DNA of 64,000 nt from NCBI RefSeq assembly GCF_018446385.1, contig NC_056000.1, forward strand, positions 36,865,511 to 36,929,510, written 5' to 3'. The translations under genes were made by a program, and so were the position numbers. This document shows positions 1 to 11,466 of this stretch, piece by piece (positions within the stretch are counted from its first letter, which is position 1; every line of letters begins with the position of its first letter). The notes below the pieces were generated by a model that was not told the origin of the DNA, did not search any database, and was given only the letters and a program-made list of their open reading frames with translations. The DNA comes from Zingiber officinale (lineage: Eukaryota; Streptophyta; Magnoliopsida; Zingiberales; Zingiberaceae).

Positions 1-117
1 TATAAATGCCTAAGAGTTCTCCAATATCAAGTTCTTCAGCAAAATATATTTCTTTATTAGGGATTGAACAAAGGGATACATGATCGTACAAACTGTGGGG
101 AATAAAGCTGCACTCAC

Positions 118-3100
118 ATGAAATTGGATGGAGTGATGATCATCAAAATCTAATCTATCAACATATGATGGCCCGATCTGAAAAATCCAGCATACAAATT
201 TAAACAATTATTCACAGAAACCAAGAATGGTTTGGCCAATCAGTCTAAAAGAAATCTGACACCAAAAAAATAGATGACAAAAAGCTTACAACAAAGTGTC
301 AAAAGAAATACATTTTTTTATTTCAGAAAACAAATTGACATACTATAAAAAAACCAAGAGTACCGAACAAGAATTTTTATTGCAGAAAACATATCAGAAA
401 CTAAAGAGGAAAAATACACCAACTGCACAGTTAAAAACAACAGCCATCATTTTTTTTTTCCTTTTATTTCAATTTAACATTCACAAGTGCAGTGAAACTG
501 AGGATGGCATAATGGCAAGACATCATATCAGTGACCTCCAATAATTGACATATATGACAAGAATTAGTAAACTCCTCTCGGAAGATAAAAGTATCGAGCA
601 TGTATCGTTGCATGCATGGACTTCATAGATATCTTTAATCTATTTTCTCTTACATTGTTGTGCTCTATTCAAGATAGTTCTTTCATAAATTAAAGGCATG
701 GGTAGTATATCCCCAAGAGGCAGAATATTATAGAATTATGACAAAGTAACTGACTGCATAGGTTCATCTACAAATGCCCATCTTAGATACTGCTGAAATA
801 ACATTCATAGCGGAGTTGAGCATAAGACAAAACTAACTACACAATAAAATTGTGGGTGGCTACTTTTCAGGACACATAGGAAGTCTAATGAAAACAATGA
901 GTGTCTGATGTAGGAGGGATAATAGCATAAGCAAACACAGAAATATAAATGTTGCAAATAAAAAAAAAAACTTCATGAAAACAATCAAAAGTTTTGCAGC
1001 ATGGCTGCAGCTATTGCAGAAGAGTTAACAAGAATGAAAAATGTAGTTCTCAAGCCTAAACTATCTTGATCTTGAAACGTGTTTCCTCATCAGGATAAAC
1101 ATCATAAAAGAACTTGCCGAAATTTAACATCCCCTGCTACAATGAGCTATGGCTGGAACTTAAGATATTGGACTTCCTGATGCAATGAAAAGCAGAATAT
1201 GAAGTTAATAATGGGAAAAGGAACAAACACACACCTTACCAACTGCTTGGGCAAAAGCACATGGGGAACCAATTCCAGAAACGCATAACACAGTCCTGTT
1301 AAGCACCAGACCTAACGGCAATATGGAATGCTGATTCTTCACTTCAAAAAAGTGAGATGGTGCCAATCTACTAAAGAATATCGTAGAACATGGATTGATG
1401 ATCCGAATCTTTGTCTCTATCATTTTGAGCTTCCCTTCAGATAACTATAAATAATGAGCTAGTAAATGCCACAAAAAAAATGGAACTTGATTAGCTACTA
1501 ATACACACACAACTAATAACTTAGTTCATGCTTGATATTATCAATAGAAATAGACTAAAATACAAAAGCAGAAAATCGGATTATTCATGAATTCTGCTTG
1601 TCAAGGAAAAGATACATAGTCCAAAGTGAATTATGGGAGTTGTTAGATAAGAAATACAAAGCAGAGAATGTAAACTTGAAGAAATTCATAGTTGAGCGAT
1701 ATGTGAACTAAAATATACACCCACCAACTGAGGAAGATAGGCTTATTTTCTCTACGTGATACTTGAAACAAATGTGAGGGATACCCCAATAAAGTGTTGG
1801 ATCCACTTAACACATTTGTGTAAATGAGGAGATGTTCTTCTCGTACACTTTGTCTCTAGACATAATCTCTTCATGAGCAACTCATCAACATCCAAGATCA
1901 TCGGCCTTGACAAACTAGTGTTGAGATAAACTTAGGAAGAGAGCAAATGTTCATTGATGTTCCCGATATTCGGAAGATCATACTAATATTTGAAATTGTT
2001 GTTAGTCAAGACCAACATCAAGCTCGTATTCAAGGCCAACAAGGTGATACTTATGAATATTAAAACTTTGTGGATAAGGAATAACTAGAGAGATGGTTAT
2101 TCAAATTGAATATAACCTTTATTAATGTAAAAAAAAAAATTGAGAAATAAGCTATAGGACTGAATGAATCATCAGAATTATAACATGACCAACAGACATG
2201 CCAACTTCAATACTTGCAAATTAGTAAAATTGAAATTATTGTCACATGTTGAGTTCAACTCAGGACACAAGTGTGATACTTGTGTGGAGGCTAGACTAAC
2301 CAAGTTTCCCTTCCCTTCAGCGGAAAGAAGCATATGATATTTGTGATCTAAAATTCATTCAAATAAGAAATGAGAAGTACTTTATCACTTGTATTATATA
2401 GTAGATATTGTTACGTATACTTGCTAAGGAGGATGGAAGAGCCTCTTAAAGTGCTTAAACATTACAAGAATAAGTTGGGAATAACTTTAGAAAAACAATC
2501 AAGATCATCAAAAGTGATAAGGACAATAATGGGCTCCTTTCAAGGAATTTTCTTTTTTCATTGAATGATAACGTGTACTCTTTTCAATCTAATGGTGTTA
2601 ATGAACACAAGAACCATACATTGAAAGAGATGATGAATATTATATGTTGATAAGCTTGGGGTTATCCTAGAACTTGTGGAGGAAGCTATCCTCTCGGGGA
2701 ACCACATTCTTAACAAGTTATCCCACCGAAGTAGAGATGAGACTCACTACAAACTTGTGGAAAGATCACAAACTTTCCTACAAATACATAAAAGTAGCTA
2801 AGCCAATAAATAAAAATAAAGCTCAAAATGATCGACTATATATCACATATGTGAGTAACAAATACACATATCATTTTCAGATTCACAAATTACAATAAAC
2901 ATACATGAAAGTACAATTATTGAATTGAGAAATGCAATAGTTGTCAAAGACGTCTTTTCACACAAAACTGAGAGAGGTAAGTTCTAATAAAAGAATTTAT
3001 TAGTAATCATCCAATCGATGAAGAAATAAGATGCAACAAGAGGTCCAAAGTAGATTAAATTTTCGAACCTAATTTTCTAACTTATATGTTAGCTCCACCT

Positions 3101-6046
3101 TGACAGAAGGCTAAAATCCATAATGTAAAAATCATACCTTAGAATTAGTAGGCCTCCCACAAGGCACAAGGTAATAAGTCGTTGGGCTATAAATGGGTTC
3201 TAAAGAGAAAGCACAAGGTTGATGAATCGATTGATTGATACGAACACAGCCCAACTTGTAACCAAGAGCAATTAATAAAAGGAAGGTTCTGACTATCTTG
3301 ATACCTACATATATGTGATGAGGATAACATCCATTCAAGTGTCCACTGTTGTAACGGCGATACACGATCTCAAGATTCAAGCAATGGACTTGGGACCACA
3401 AGCCTGGAACTGCTAGACAAGTTTACCATAGCAGTAAGTAGGTACAAAAAAAGGGTGGACTAAGTGGTGAGCAGCAGATATGCAATGATCCTTTGGCCTG
3501 GAAAATTCCATTTTTCAGAATCATTTCATCTCAGGAAAGATTGACTGAGTTGAGTTGAGATGTTGACAACTTTGAGCCCATGGTCACTTTGCTGATTAAA
3601 AGCAGGTCATTGTTCACTAGGGGATCCACCCCAGCACAACACACTTCTATATCTTCCTTCTCTTCTTTTACATGCTGTATTGCTATAACATTGGATGATT
3701 TTCACCGCTACTATAAGCTATTACATTACTATATTAATATAAGCTATTAGTGGGACCTCACCCACTAAATAATCAAAAAAGGAAAATCAGCCTGGGTTTA
3801 ACTTTTAGCCAAAGAGAAAAACACTAATAATCCTATAGTGCATATGAACATAAGCCTCCAAGGCTCATACTTGAATCATTCTTTATTCCCAACAAGTAAA
3901 CCACAAACAAAAGAAATTCAATGGTATATACCATACCAAATCTGCATGGTGAATCACAGTGATGTCTGCTCTACAAAGTGCATCCAATGGTTCTCTCAGG
4001 GATCCGCGAGGCAGCAGATGGTTGTTTCCCCATGGTATCAAGCCATTTATCATTACCATTTCCACATCACGCGACAAGCTCCAATGCTGCATATTAAAAG
4101 AGTAAGAAAAAGACAATCAGTTTAAATCACTCAGGTGTTTTCTAGCATATTCTAATCATATAAGAAGTTTTTTCTAGCATAATCAGATAGGAACCATATA
4201 AAATCAGACACTACAAAGGATATAAACTGTTTCCTGTTTATCAACTTGTCAACACAAATAGTTTGAGATATCAAAGTTGCATTCAGTAGGCGTGCATTTA
4301 GTATTTATAGTGTGGCATAACATTATTGCTGTTGAGATTGAATTGATTATGCCAATTCTTGATACTTAATTTAGCAAGCTTACTAATGCACTTTGTGGGC
4401 TCATACTTGTCAGGTTAGAAAAGACTAGCTTACCCTTAGTTACATGTGAGATATAAGTTTTGATTACTTGTTTGCACACCATTTGCCTCCCTGTGTCATA
4501 TTGATCACTTAAAGAGTAACTAAGAAGAAAGAGACAACTAATTTGGAATTTTTCTAGTAAATACCCACATATAAAAATTTGTAAGTTTCAAATAAAACCT
4601 GCATTCCATCATCCAAAATTGCAACAGCCACTTTGTCATTTCCAGATGCAAGTCTCAAATGCTGAGTACTTGATAGTTGTTCTGCAAACAATGTGCTATT
4701 GAACTTCATGTAACCATGTTGTCTGAATATAGAAGCTGCAGTTGCACTCCTATTAGCACCTACACCGATCCTAGTAGGTGTCCCTGCAAGGTGTCTCTGA
4801 ATCATTTTAACTTCATCACCTCCTGCATAGCCCTGCAAGAATGAGAGAACATCAGAAAATAAGACATCAACTTTGTCATGTTAGAATAACATATACAACG
4901 TTTACATTAAATTGATTCTAATAATTTGGCCCCACAGAACAACATCTTCCATGTTAGTAATCTGTATTGAATTAATAAATGTATGAAAGCCTTGCTGTCA
5001 CAACTGCTTGGGTCAGCCACAGCATATTTCAGCCATTTAGTTCTCGTGAAGACAACCTTTGTTTACTCGTAGAAAGAATGGTCACAGAAAGAGAGATATT
5101 GAAGGTCCCAAGTATTTGGACCTACTCAATGGTAAAGAAAGTTGAACTGAAATTGTCCTGTATTATAGCGGCAATAAAGTGATAACCCTCACCCCGACCC
5201 TGTCCAGAAATTATAGCTTATACAAAAAATCAATAGTTCCTAAGAAAATTCCTAGGCACATCTACGCAATCAATCATGCCATTATGAATGCGACCGAAGA
5301 AAGATTTAAGCTAAGTAATCAACATTACAATTTAAATTAGCGTATCACTAAGACAATGGATGATAATTCACTGAGTAATTTATCAGCAATTAAAGCCCAA
5401 GAACACATGCCTTTGTCCAGTAACTGGTTTATTTTTCTACGGCCTGTGTCAGCTTCTACAAGAATGAGCTAAGAAAGGCTTCCTCAACCTTGATATGGTA
5501 TAGGAAAACATTAATCAATTGTATTCCTGAGATCATTTGAGTATACTAGACTCCTTCCGAACGAGAGAGAGAGAGAGAGAGAATTGCCACCAAAATGCTA
5601 GATGATGTCCACTCGACACGGGAGTGCATCATGAGGTTACCCTGGTTAGGATGAGCGGCGAGATCCCGGCTTCCAAAAAGTTCCGGGCAATAAATTCCAC
5701 CATAGGAGTCTTCCCGTTGCCGCCCCACGTCAGATTGCCAACGCTGATCACCGGCACCGGCAACCTGCAATATGGAATAAATAAGAACATCATCAATCTC
5801 ACAAGATCACCAACGAGAGAGATATATACGATCAAACGAGAAAATGGCCAGTGTAGGGCAATGCCTTTGCCGGGAGAGGAGTCCGAGAGCGTAGACGCGG
5901 CGACGGAGGGCGAGGGAATGGCGGTAGAGGGAGGAGGCGAGGGAGAGGAGAGGGAGCAGAAGGGAACGGTGGAGGAGCGGGAGCTCCCGGAGGCGGCTGT
6001 CCGTGGTGGCGGCGATTTGGGCGACCGCCCTCTTCAACCGCTCCAT
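118..6046 (-). CDS. LPXK: Tetraacyldisaccharide 4'-kinase (LpxK-like), 3' end beyond the window
   Basis: LpxK transfers phosphate from ATP to the 4' position of the tetraacyldisaccharide 1-phosphate intermediate of lipid A; plant orthologues are reported as mitochondrial. Exons on the minus strand: 6046-5865, 5764-5641, 4832-4599, 4086-3937, about 1434-1235 and 177-118. The product starts [12 protein letters not shown] and carries the LpxK P-loop ([12 protein letters not shown], about residues 69-80), then [15 protein letters not shown], the DDGMQ stretch and [14 protein letters not shown]. Frames join cleanly across the first four exons. The fifth exon appears to begin in another phase, so a very short exon (or another splice site) between 3937 and 1434 may be missing. 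The last visible exon ends with a GTGAGT donor at 117-112, and the C-terminal part lies left of position 1. Intron 1 has no GT donor that fits and is read as GC-AG. Family assignment is firm; exact 3' exons are not. Confidence 0.88.
2268..2810 (+). mobile_element. Ty1/copia integrase-region relic
   Basis: Short fragments in this LpxK intron resemble Copia pol: a pre-integrase piece reading [19 protein letters not shown] near 2270-2330, an integrase-core piece reading [18 protein letters not shown] near 2400-2450, and a later piece reading [14 protein letters not shown] near 2755-2800. It lies antisense to the host gene. No LTRs were seen. It is an old, heavily broken fossil with many breaks, and its outer limits are uncertain; it may begin as far left as about 1750. 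Confidence 0.6.
5563..5582. repeat. (GA)n microsatellite
   Basis: About ten GA units inside an intron of the LpxK gene, next to the exon that carries the P-loop. Confidence 0.9.
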
Positions 6047-6915
6047 TCAATTTCCTTCGAGAGAGTTCGACAGAGATCTTATTTCGTTTTGCGAAATATT
6101 AAAATGCTTGATTTTTTTTATTCAATTTAGAACTGTGATAATTGGATCGACAAGTAAATATCTTAATTTTTATAAATTAATTTAAAATAAAAAAATAAAA
6201 AGGCCCTGGTTTTCGATTAATTTTCAGTGATGATTTATATCAGATTTATTCTGATCCAATATCAAGATATCAAGTCTTCGGTTGGGTTGGATTTAATATT
6301 TTTTCATATCATGTTCATACATTAAAAAAATAGTTTGAGATTTAGAAGATTGAAAGAAGGGATAAAAAGAAAATAATATTTTTTTTAATAATTTTAAAAT
6401 TAAAGTATTTTTTTTTGTTAAATAAGAAAATGTGACCGTAGTAAGGAAGTTGAAAATTGAGCTTTAGTTAAAATTATTAAATATAAACTGTAAAATAAAA
6501 TTGTTTTAATTTTTTGTTAATGAAAATCCTTTTTAATAATTTTAAAATTAAGAGATGTCTTTTTGAAGTTTTTTAAATATCCCGTCACACTTTCAAAGTT
6601 GCCATTTTACTCCCCCCGAAGTTCGAAATCGTCAAGAAAATTACCCTTCTTCCGTTAATTTTGAGCCGCTATCTTTTATGTTTAAAACCTTCAAACAAAA
6701 TTAGAGTTTTTGGCCACTTTGAGAATGGCAAAGAAAGCATATTTATTTATTTCTCTTTAATCTAAAAAACTTTTATAATAAAAAGAAAATCAGTTCTAAT
6801 GAACAGGACTTCGAACAAACCTTCTTCCCAGCGGTTCATCTTCCCACAAAATCAACATTCCCACCGACACAATCCACAAACTGGAAGAATAACTCCAAAA
6901 ATTTACAGAAAAGCT
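6047..6915. other. Gene-free spacer between LpxK and the R3-MYB gene
   Basis: AT-rich sequence with several T and A runs. It should hold the LpxK promoter (minus strand) and the 3' untranslated region of the R3-MYB gene. No repeat with clear ends and no open frame of interest was seen. Confidence 0.6.
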
Positions 6916-7291
6916 TCAGAAGCTCGAAAGGTTCCTTGAAGTCCAGTACTTCTCGATCTCCTCCGCTGTTCTTCCCGGAATCCTCCCGGCGATCAGCTTC
7001 CACCTACATTCCACTCGACCACAGAACGAGAATCAGCAAAACGAAACAGCAAACAGAGCTGGAGCTGTGCTCGATCAGCAAACCTCTCTCCGACCAAACT
7101 ATACATCCTGGCGATCAGGTCGTCCTCGTCCTCTGAGAACTCCGCCTTGGAATAATCCTGACTGTGGCTCTCTGAAAAACGAAGCGAGCACAGAGGTCAG
7201 CGTCAGTGGAAAGAGAGGAGGAGCTTTGAAGGACTATAAAGTACCTACCTTTTGAATCGGAGGAAAGAGCATCATCCGATGATTGATCCAT
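6916..7291 (-). CDS. R3-MYB transcription repressor, CAPRICE/TRIPTYCHON-like
   Basis: A 72-aa protein built from three exons: 7291-7249, 7171-7084 and 7003-6916 (stop TGA). All splice sites are GT-AG. The single MYB repeat covers about residues 27-68 and includes SEDEDDLIARMYSLVGERW and AGRIPGRTAEEIEKYW. The bHLH-binding signature [DE]Lx2[RK]x3Lx6Lx3R is met exactly, from D32 to R51. Known members (CPC, TRY, ETC in Arabidopsis, TCL in rice) lack an activation domain and compete with R2R3-MYBs for bHLH partners, which represses trichome, non-hair-cell or anthocyanin programmes. The exon layout (a short first exon, then a split inside the repeat at the codon before the central Trp) and the small size suit the family. 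The acidic, serine-rich N-terminus is unremarkable. Which epidermal or pigment process it controls cannot be told from sequence. Confidence 0.88.
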
Positions 7292-7347
7292 GCCTCTCGT
7301 GAATATACACTGATGATGACGATGGTGATTTGGAGAATCAAATTCCT

Positions 7348-7358
7348 ATATATACATG
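7348..7358 (-). promoter_or_regulatory. TATA box of the R3-MYB gene
   Basis: A TATATATA core lies about 60 bases upstream of the R3-MYB start codon on the minus strand, which would give a short 5' leader of roughly 30 bases. Inferred from position and sequence only. Confidence 0.5.
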
Positions 7359-8358
7359 GAAAAGGAGGTTGGGGAAGAATGACTGGTGGGAACAGGGACT
7401 GGTAGTTGGCAAAAGAAAGAGATGAGGTTTGATAGGTTGGTGAGAACCTTCTCTTTTTTGTTTGTTTTTTTTTTTGGGCAAAAATCAAAAGACCCCTCTG
7501 AATTATGGAAATCTTCAAGGGGGGGCACTTTTCTAATAAAAAAAATATTCCACCGTATATAAAAAATTAACTATCTCACCTTAATCAAAATTATTATACA
7601 TCGAATTGATATTATATCAAAAATACTCTTTATTAATTTAGCTATAATTATTTTAAATTAATTAAAAATCATTTTAAATAATTATAATAATTATTGAATA
7701 GTTACTCCAATATTCTAATTGATATAATATCGTAAGAAAGAATATTTTGTTTTTTTTTAAAGAGAGAGTATTTTTTTAATGATTTACATAATTTCAAGTG
7801 TTTTTTAATTTTATCTTTTTGCATTTATATCATACAAAAATTATTTTTTATTATAAAAAAACGCTGTTCTTTAACTAGTCTAACTTTACTTTTATTATTA
7901 TTTATTTTTAATCAATTATCCGGCTTTTCGAATTGACAGGACATTAAAATTTCTTATCAAGAATAAATTCAAAAAACACAGGTAAATTTCCACAAATGAC
8001 CTTAACTGATCTAATTTTATATGGCAAAAGGTACAGATGACCAATTAACTAATCTAACTTTAGAAATATAAATAAGTGGTTTAATAACTCAATTGTAACT
8101 TAAATACCAGCAACTTAAAGATAATGTTATTTTATATAAAACAACTATAAAGTGTGTAATTTTGAAAAATAAAATTATTCGTTCAAGTAGAAGTGATAAT
8201 CCTTATCCCAAGAGACCTTTCAAAATTACCCCATAAGATATGGAAGGGAGGTAATTATGAAAAACTTCATCCAACACAATATCTCTTTGTGTGAGGTAAG
8301 ATAACCTTTGATATATTTCACACGCATTGAAACTTGACCCATAATTTATTGTAGTCAT
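7359..8358. other. AT-rich spacer upstream of the R3-MYB gene
   Basis: A T-run and a G-run occur near 7465-7530, followed by about 800 bases of AT-rich sequence. No gene was recognised. Confidence 0.6.
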
Positions 8359-8379
8359 ATCATATATAAGTACCAACTA

Positions 8380-8611
8380 GCTCCCGGGATTATGGTGTTA
8401 TGGTAAGATATTTGGATTATCATCCAGATATTTACGATTTGATCTCTAACTATAACGTATTTGTAAAAATGCTTTCTCTAAATAGGACAAACAATCAAAG
8501 GATGTTGGGTTCTGGATTACCCATCACATGTATTTTTTAATTTATTCTTATAGTTAATAGAAAAAATTTATAAGACTAAACTGATAATAGTCAATAAAAT
8601 TAATTAAATTT
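8380..8611 (+). mobile_element. SINE, family A (tRNA-like head), complete copy
   Basis: The insert is flanked by a 21-base target-site duplication, 8359-8379 and 8612-8632, with one mismatch. The head has a box-A-like stretch (GGTGTTATGGTAAG) and a box-B-like stretch (GATTTGATCTC) about 40 bases later. The body shares ACGTATTTGTA and AAAGGATGTTG with copies near 39,500 and 49,850. Length 232 bases, which fits a Pol III retroposon. Confidence 0.8.
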
Positions 8612-8632
8612 ATCATATATAAGTACTAACTA

Positions 8633-10320
8633 AGTCAGTTCGTGAAGTCGGATAAAATTATTTGTGCAGAGTGATATTAGATATCAAATTATAGGTGAAC
8701 ATCATTATTTTTAACCTATCATGAGCAGTGATAATTAATTTAATAAGGATTAAGGAGTGAACTAATAAGGATTTGAAGATGTCAAGAGACAATACTGAAA
8801 AAAATGGAAGCTTCAAAATGAGGAGCATTTTGACTAAAAAAATAGAGTTTAGGGTAAAATGAAAAATGTTGATTTCTAGAGGCGTATGTAGCATTGTTTC
8901 GAAGGATAAAGATATTCCCAAGCACGGAAAGGGATTGAAGACGACATTTGATAGGAGATGTCTCCAAGTTGATAATCATTTACTTTTTTGGGGTGTAATT
9001 TAGGAGTTCGTTAATTTGATTGGTATTTAAATGAATGGTGCCCATTGAGATAGGGAATAACGATAAAGGAATAAATGACATGGTATATAGTGCAACGGTA
9101 AAAATATTTAATAGATTGATAGAATATCATGATTCAAAATTTAACGGGAGCCAAGTAGATTTTAGATATGTGAGTATTATAATATTTAAATAATATTACA
9201 AATTAATATGAATGGATATTATAACATTCCCATATTAACAATATTCAATTTTTTAAAACTGAGCAAATGTTATATAAAAAAATTTAAAAAGAAAAAATAA
9301 ATTTTAAATATAAAAAAGAATAAATAAATGGATAATGAAATACATAAATAATCAATATTAATGTTCAAATAAATGTGAGTATTTTAATAAAAGGGAGATA
9401 TTAATATAATAAATACGTGATATATTATTTGAAAATATGGCATATATTAAGGTTCAAATCAATATAGATGCCTTTGTAATAGATTTTAAACTTTGGATGT
9501 TGGCTATTGTGTGAATTGTCACTAGCATTTTTGGATTTATCATTTTCAATATTAATTAGGTGCGTAACATTCGAATACCTAAATTAACAACAAAATTAAA
9601 AACTATAAGTATTAAAAAAAAAATTAAACATATCCTAAATTATTGTGTAAAATAAAAAATAAATGTAACCTTATAAAAAATTAATAAAATATAAAAATAT
9701 AATGATTAATTTAAAATAATTATATTATTATATGTTATATTCTTAGTTGAATTTTGAATATAAATCTATAGATTAATTCTATAAAAAGGTAAAAAAAAAT
9801 AATAATAATTCGGTGCATGAAGCTCTGACTATGCGGGGTCCGAAAAAGGATTTATCCTTATCCTATTTTTTTGTAAGAGACTTCATGATCTTTTGATTAC
9901 AAAATAAAAATTATAAAATGATATTTTTTTTAAAATTTTATTAAAATAATATTTTACAAATAATTTAATAGGAGAAAAATAAGAAAGGAATGGAAGGACT
10001 TTTTTTTTTTCATTTATTACGAAAAGAGCCTACATCCCGTTACTTGTATTATTACTATATATGACTCCTATATAATTATAGGAGCTACAATCCTATATAA
10101 TTGTATGATTTTATAGTTAATTACAATTATAAAAGATACAAAATCATAACTTCCAAACACAATATTAATGGGTATTGATCAGAAATAATGTATCAGCTTA
10201 ATTAGTGTGCTCATTTTATAATAGTTATATAATTGTTAAATCATAACCTTATCAGTATTGATAAAAATTAAAGTATTAATTAAAATAATTATTTTATAAT
10301 AACTATAGAATTATAATTAT
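8633..10320. other. AT-rich spacer with a possible SINE remnant
   Basis: No gene was recognised. Near 9081-9190 a stretch with box-A-like (TAGTGCAACGGTAAAAA) and box-B-like (CATGATTCAAAATTT) sequence may be another decayed SINE. Near 10,060-10,170 several short inverted repeats around TATAATTATA may be a MITE fragment. Both are tentative. Confidence 0.4.
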
Positions 10321-10321
10321 T

Positions 10322-10755
10322 ACTAGTGTGATTGTAATATAATAATATATAAATTATTTGGGTCTTTGAAAATTCGAATTGTTTGGATTTTCTAGTGTCA
10401 CGTTAGCGAATCCCAGCAATAAACTATTGTAATGACCTTCCCTATGTAAAAATTATTTTAATTTAATATTATACTTATCTTAATAAAAGAAACTAAGAAA
10501 AGTATATTTTTTAACATCGTCGGCCTAAAATATTTATTGAAGCTTTTTGATCATAGTGTTGTCAATTCTAAGATGTGTAACTAAAGAGAACTATATTTTT
10601 TATATAAAACAACCAAAGAAAATTATTAATAAACCTTTGAATTATTTTTAATGTGAATAGAAAAAAGGATAGTAACGCAAATTCATTTTAGACTTCATCA
10701 AAGTTAGATAGTAAAGGGGGAAGATTTTTAATAAAATAGTAAAATAGTAAGATAA
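10322..10755 (-). mobile_element. Helitron-like non-autonomous element, copy 1
   Basis: About 430 bases align with 40,195-40,635. Shared landmarks are the ACTAGTGTGAT end, AAATTATTTGGGTCTTTGAAAA, GATCATAGTGTTGTCAATTC and the GTAAAGGGGGAAGATTTTTA end. On the minus strand the left end reads ...CACTAG followed by T, as expected for a Helitron 3' end. This copy has lost most of the terminal hairpin region, and no transposase is present. The assignment to Helitrons is inference; the repeat itself is clear. Confidence 0.5.
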
Positions 10756-11342
10756 TTGTATAGTAGTGATGAGTTTGTAGACCTTACAATAATGTCAAAA
10801 ACAAGTATAATTTCAAAAGTCAAATGTGGCTAGTGATAAAATAAAATAATTTTGTTATAATAAATGAAAAGGAACACCTTGATTCTTATAATATTAAATA
10901 ACAGAGCCATTTGATTTTTACTCAATTTCATATCCAAACTATTTCTCAATTGTAATAAAAAAAATGTAATTATACTTTCCAAAATACATTCAGTAATTCA
11001 TTACTAAATTATATAAATAAAGATAAATTATAAAATTAATTTATAATCGATCTCAAATAACCTGCGAGGATATTTTAAATATTAAATTTATAATGATTGT
11101 ATTGTTTAATAATTTTATATTTTTTAATGATATAAATAATTAAGGATGTTATTTTGATTTTTTTTATCTTATATGGAAATGTATTTGGTTGGAAAATAAA
11201 TTATAAAAGAATGTTTTTGGTAAATATGAAGAATGGCACGTGACTACGAATTAAACCAATTCCCTGGTCAAAACAAATACCAACTCCACCCACCTTCTCC
11301 AGCCGTCGGTCTCTTCGCGCAAAGGTCAAAAAGACTAATTCC
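10756..11342. other. AT-rich spacer upstream of the FAX-like gene
   Basis: No gene was recognised. The last 100 bases become GC-richer and probably hold the promoter and transcription start of the following gene. Confidence 0.5.
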
Positions 11343-11428
11343 ATTCTCATCGACAGATCTAGTTCCATCGCCAGATCTGCGATCAAGCGATCTCAATTCT
11401 CATCGACAGATCTAGTTCCACCGCCAGA
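11343..11428 (+). repeat. Tandem duplication in the 5' leader
   Basis: The block ATTCTCATCGACAGATCTAG followed by TTCCAYCGCCAGATC occurs twice, near 11,343-11,378 and 11,397-11,429, about 54 bases apart, just upstream of the FAX-like start codon. Confidence 0.85.
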
Positions 11429-11466
11429 TCCACTAGATCGCGCTCCGACGTTGGCAGGTTGGGACG

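Noticed and set aside
3132-3401. 89-aa minus-strand frame between LpxK exons
   Set aside because: No similarity to LpxK or any family I recognise; no suitable splice sites noticed.
118-6046. Bacterial contamination, because LpxK is a lipid A enzyme
   Set aside because: The gene has plant-type introns, and plants are known to hold nuclear LpxK orthologues.
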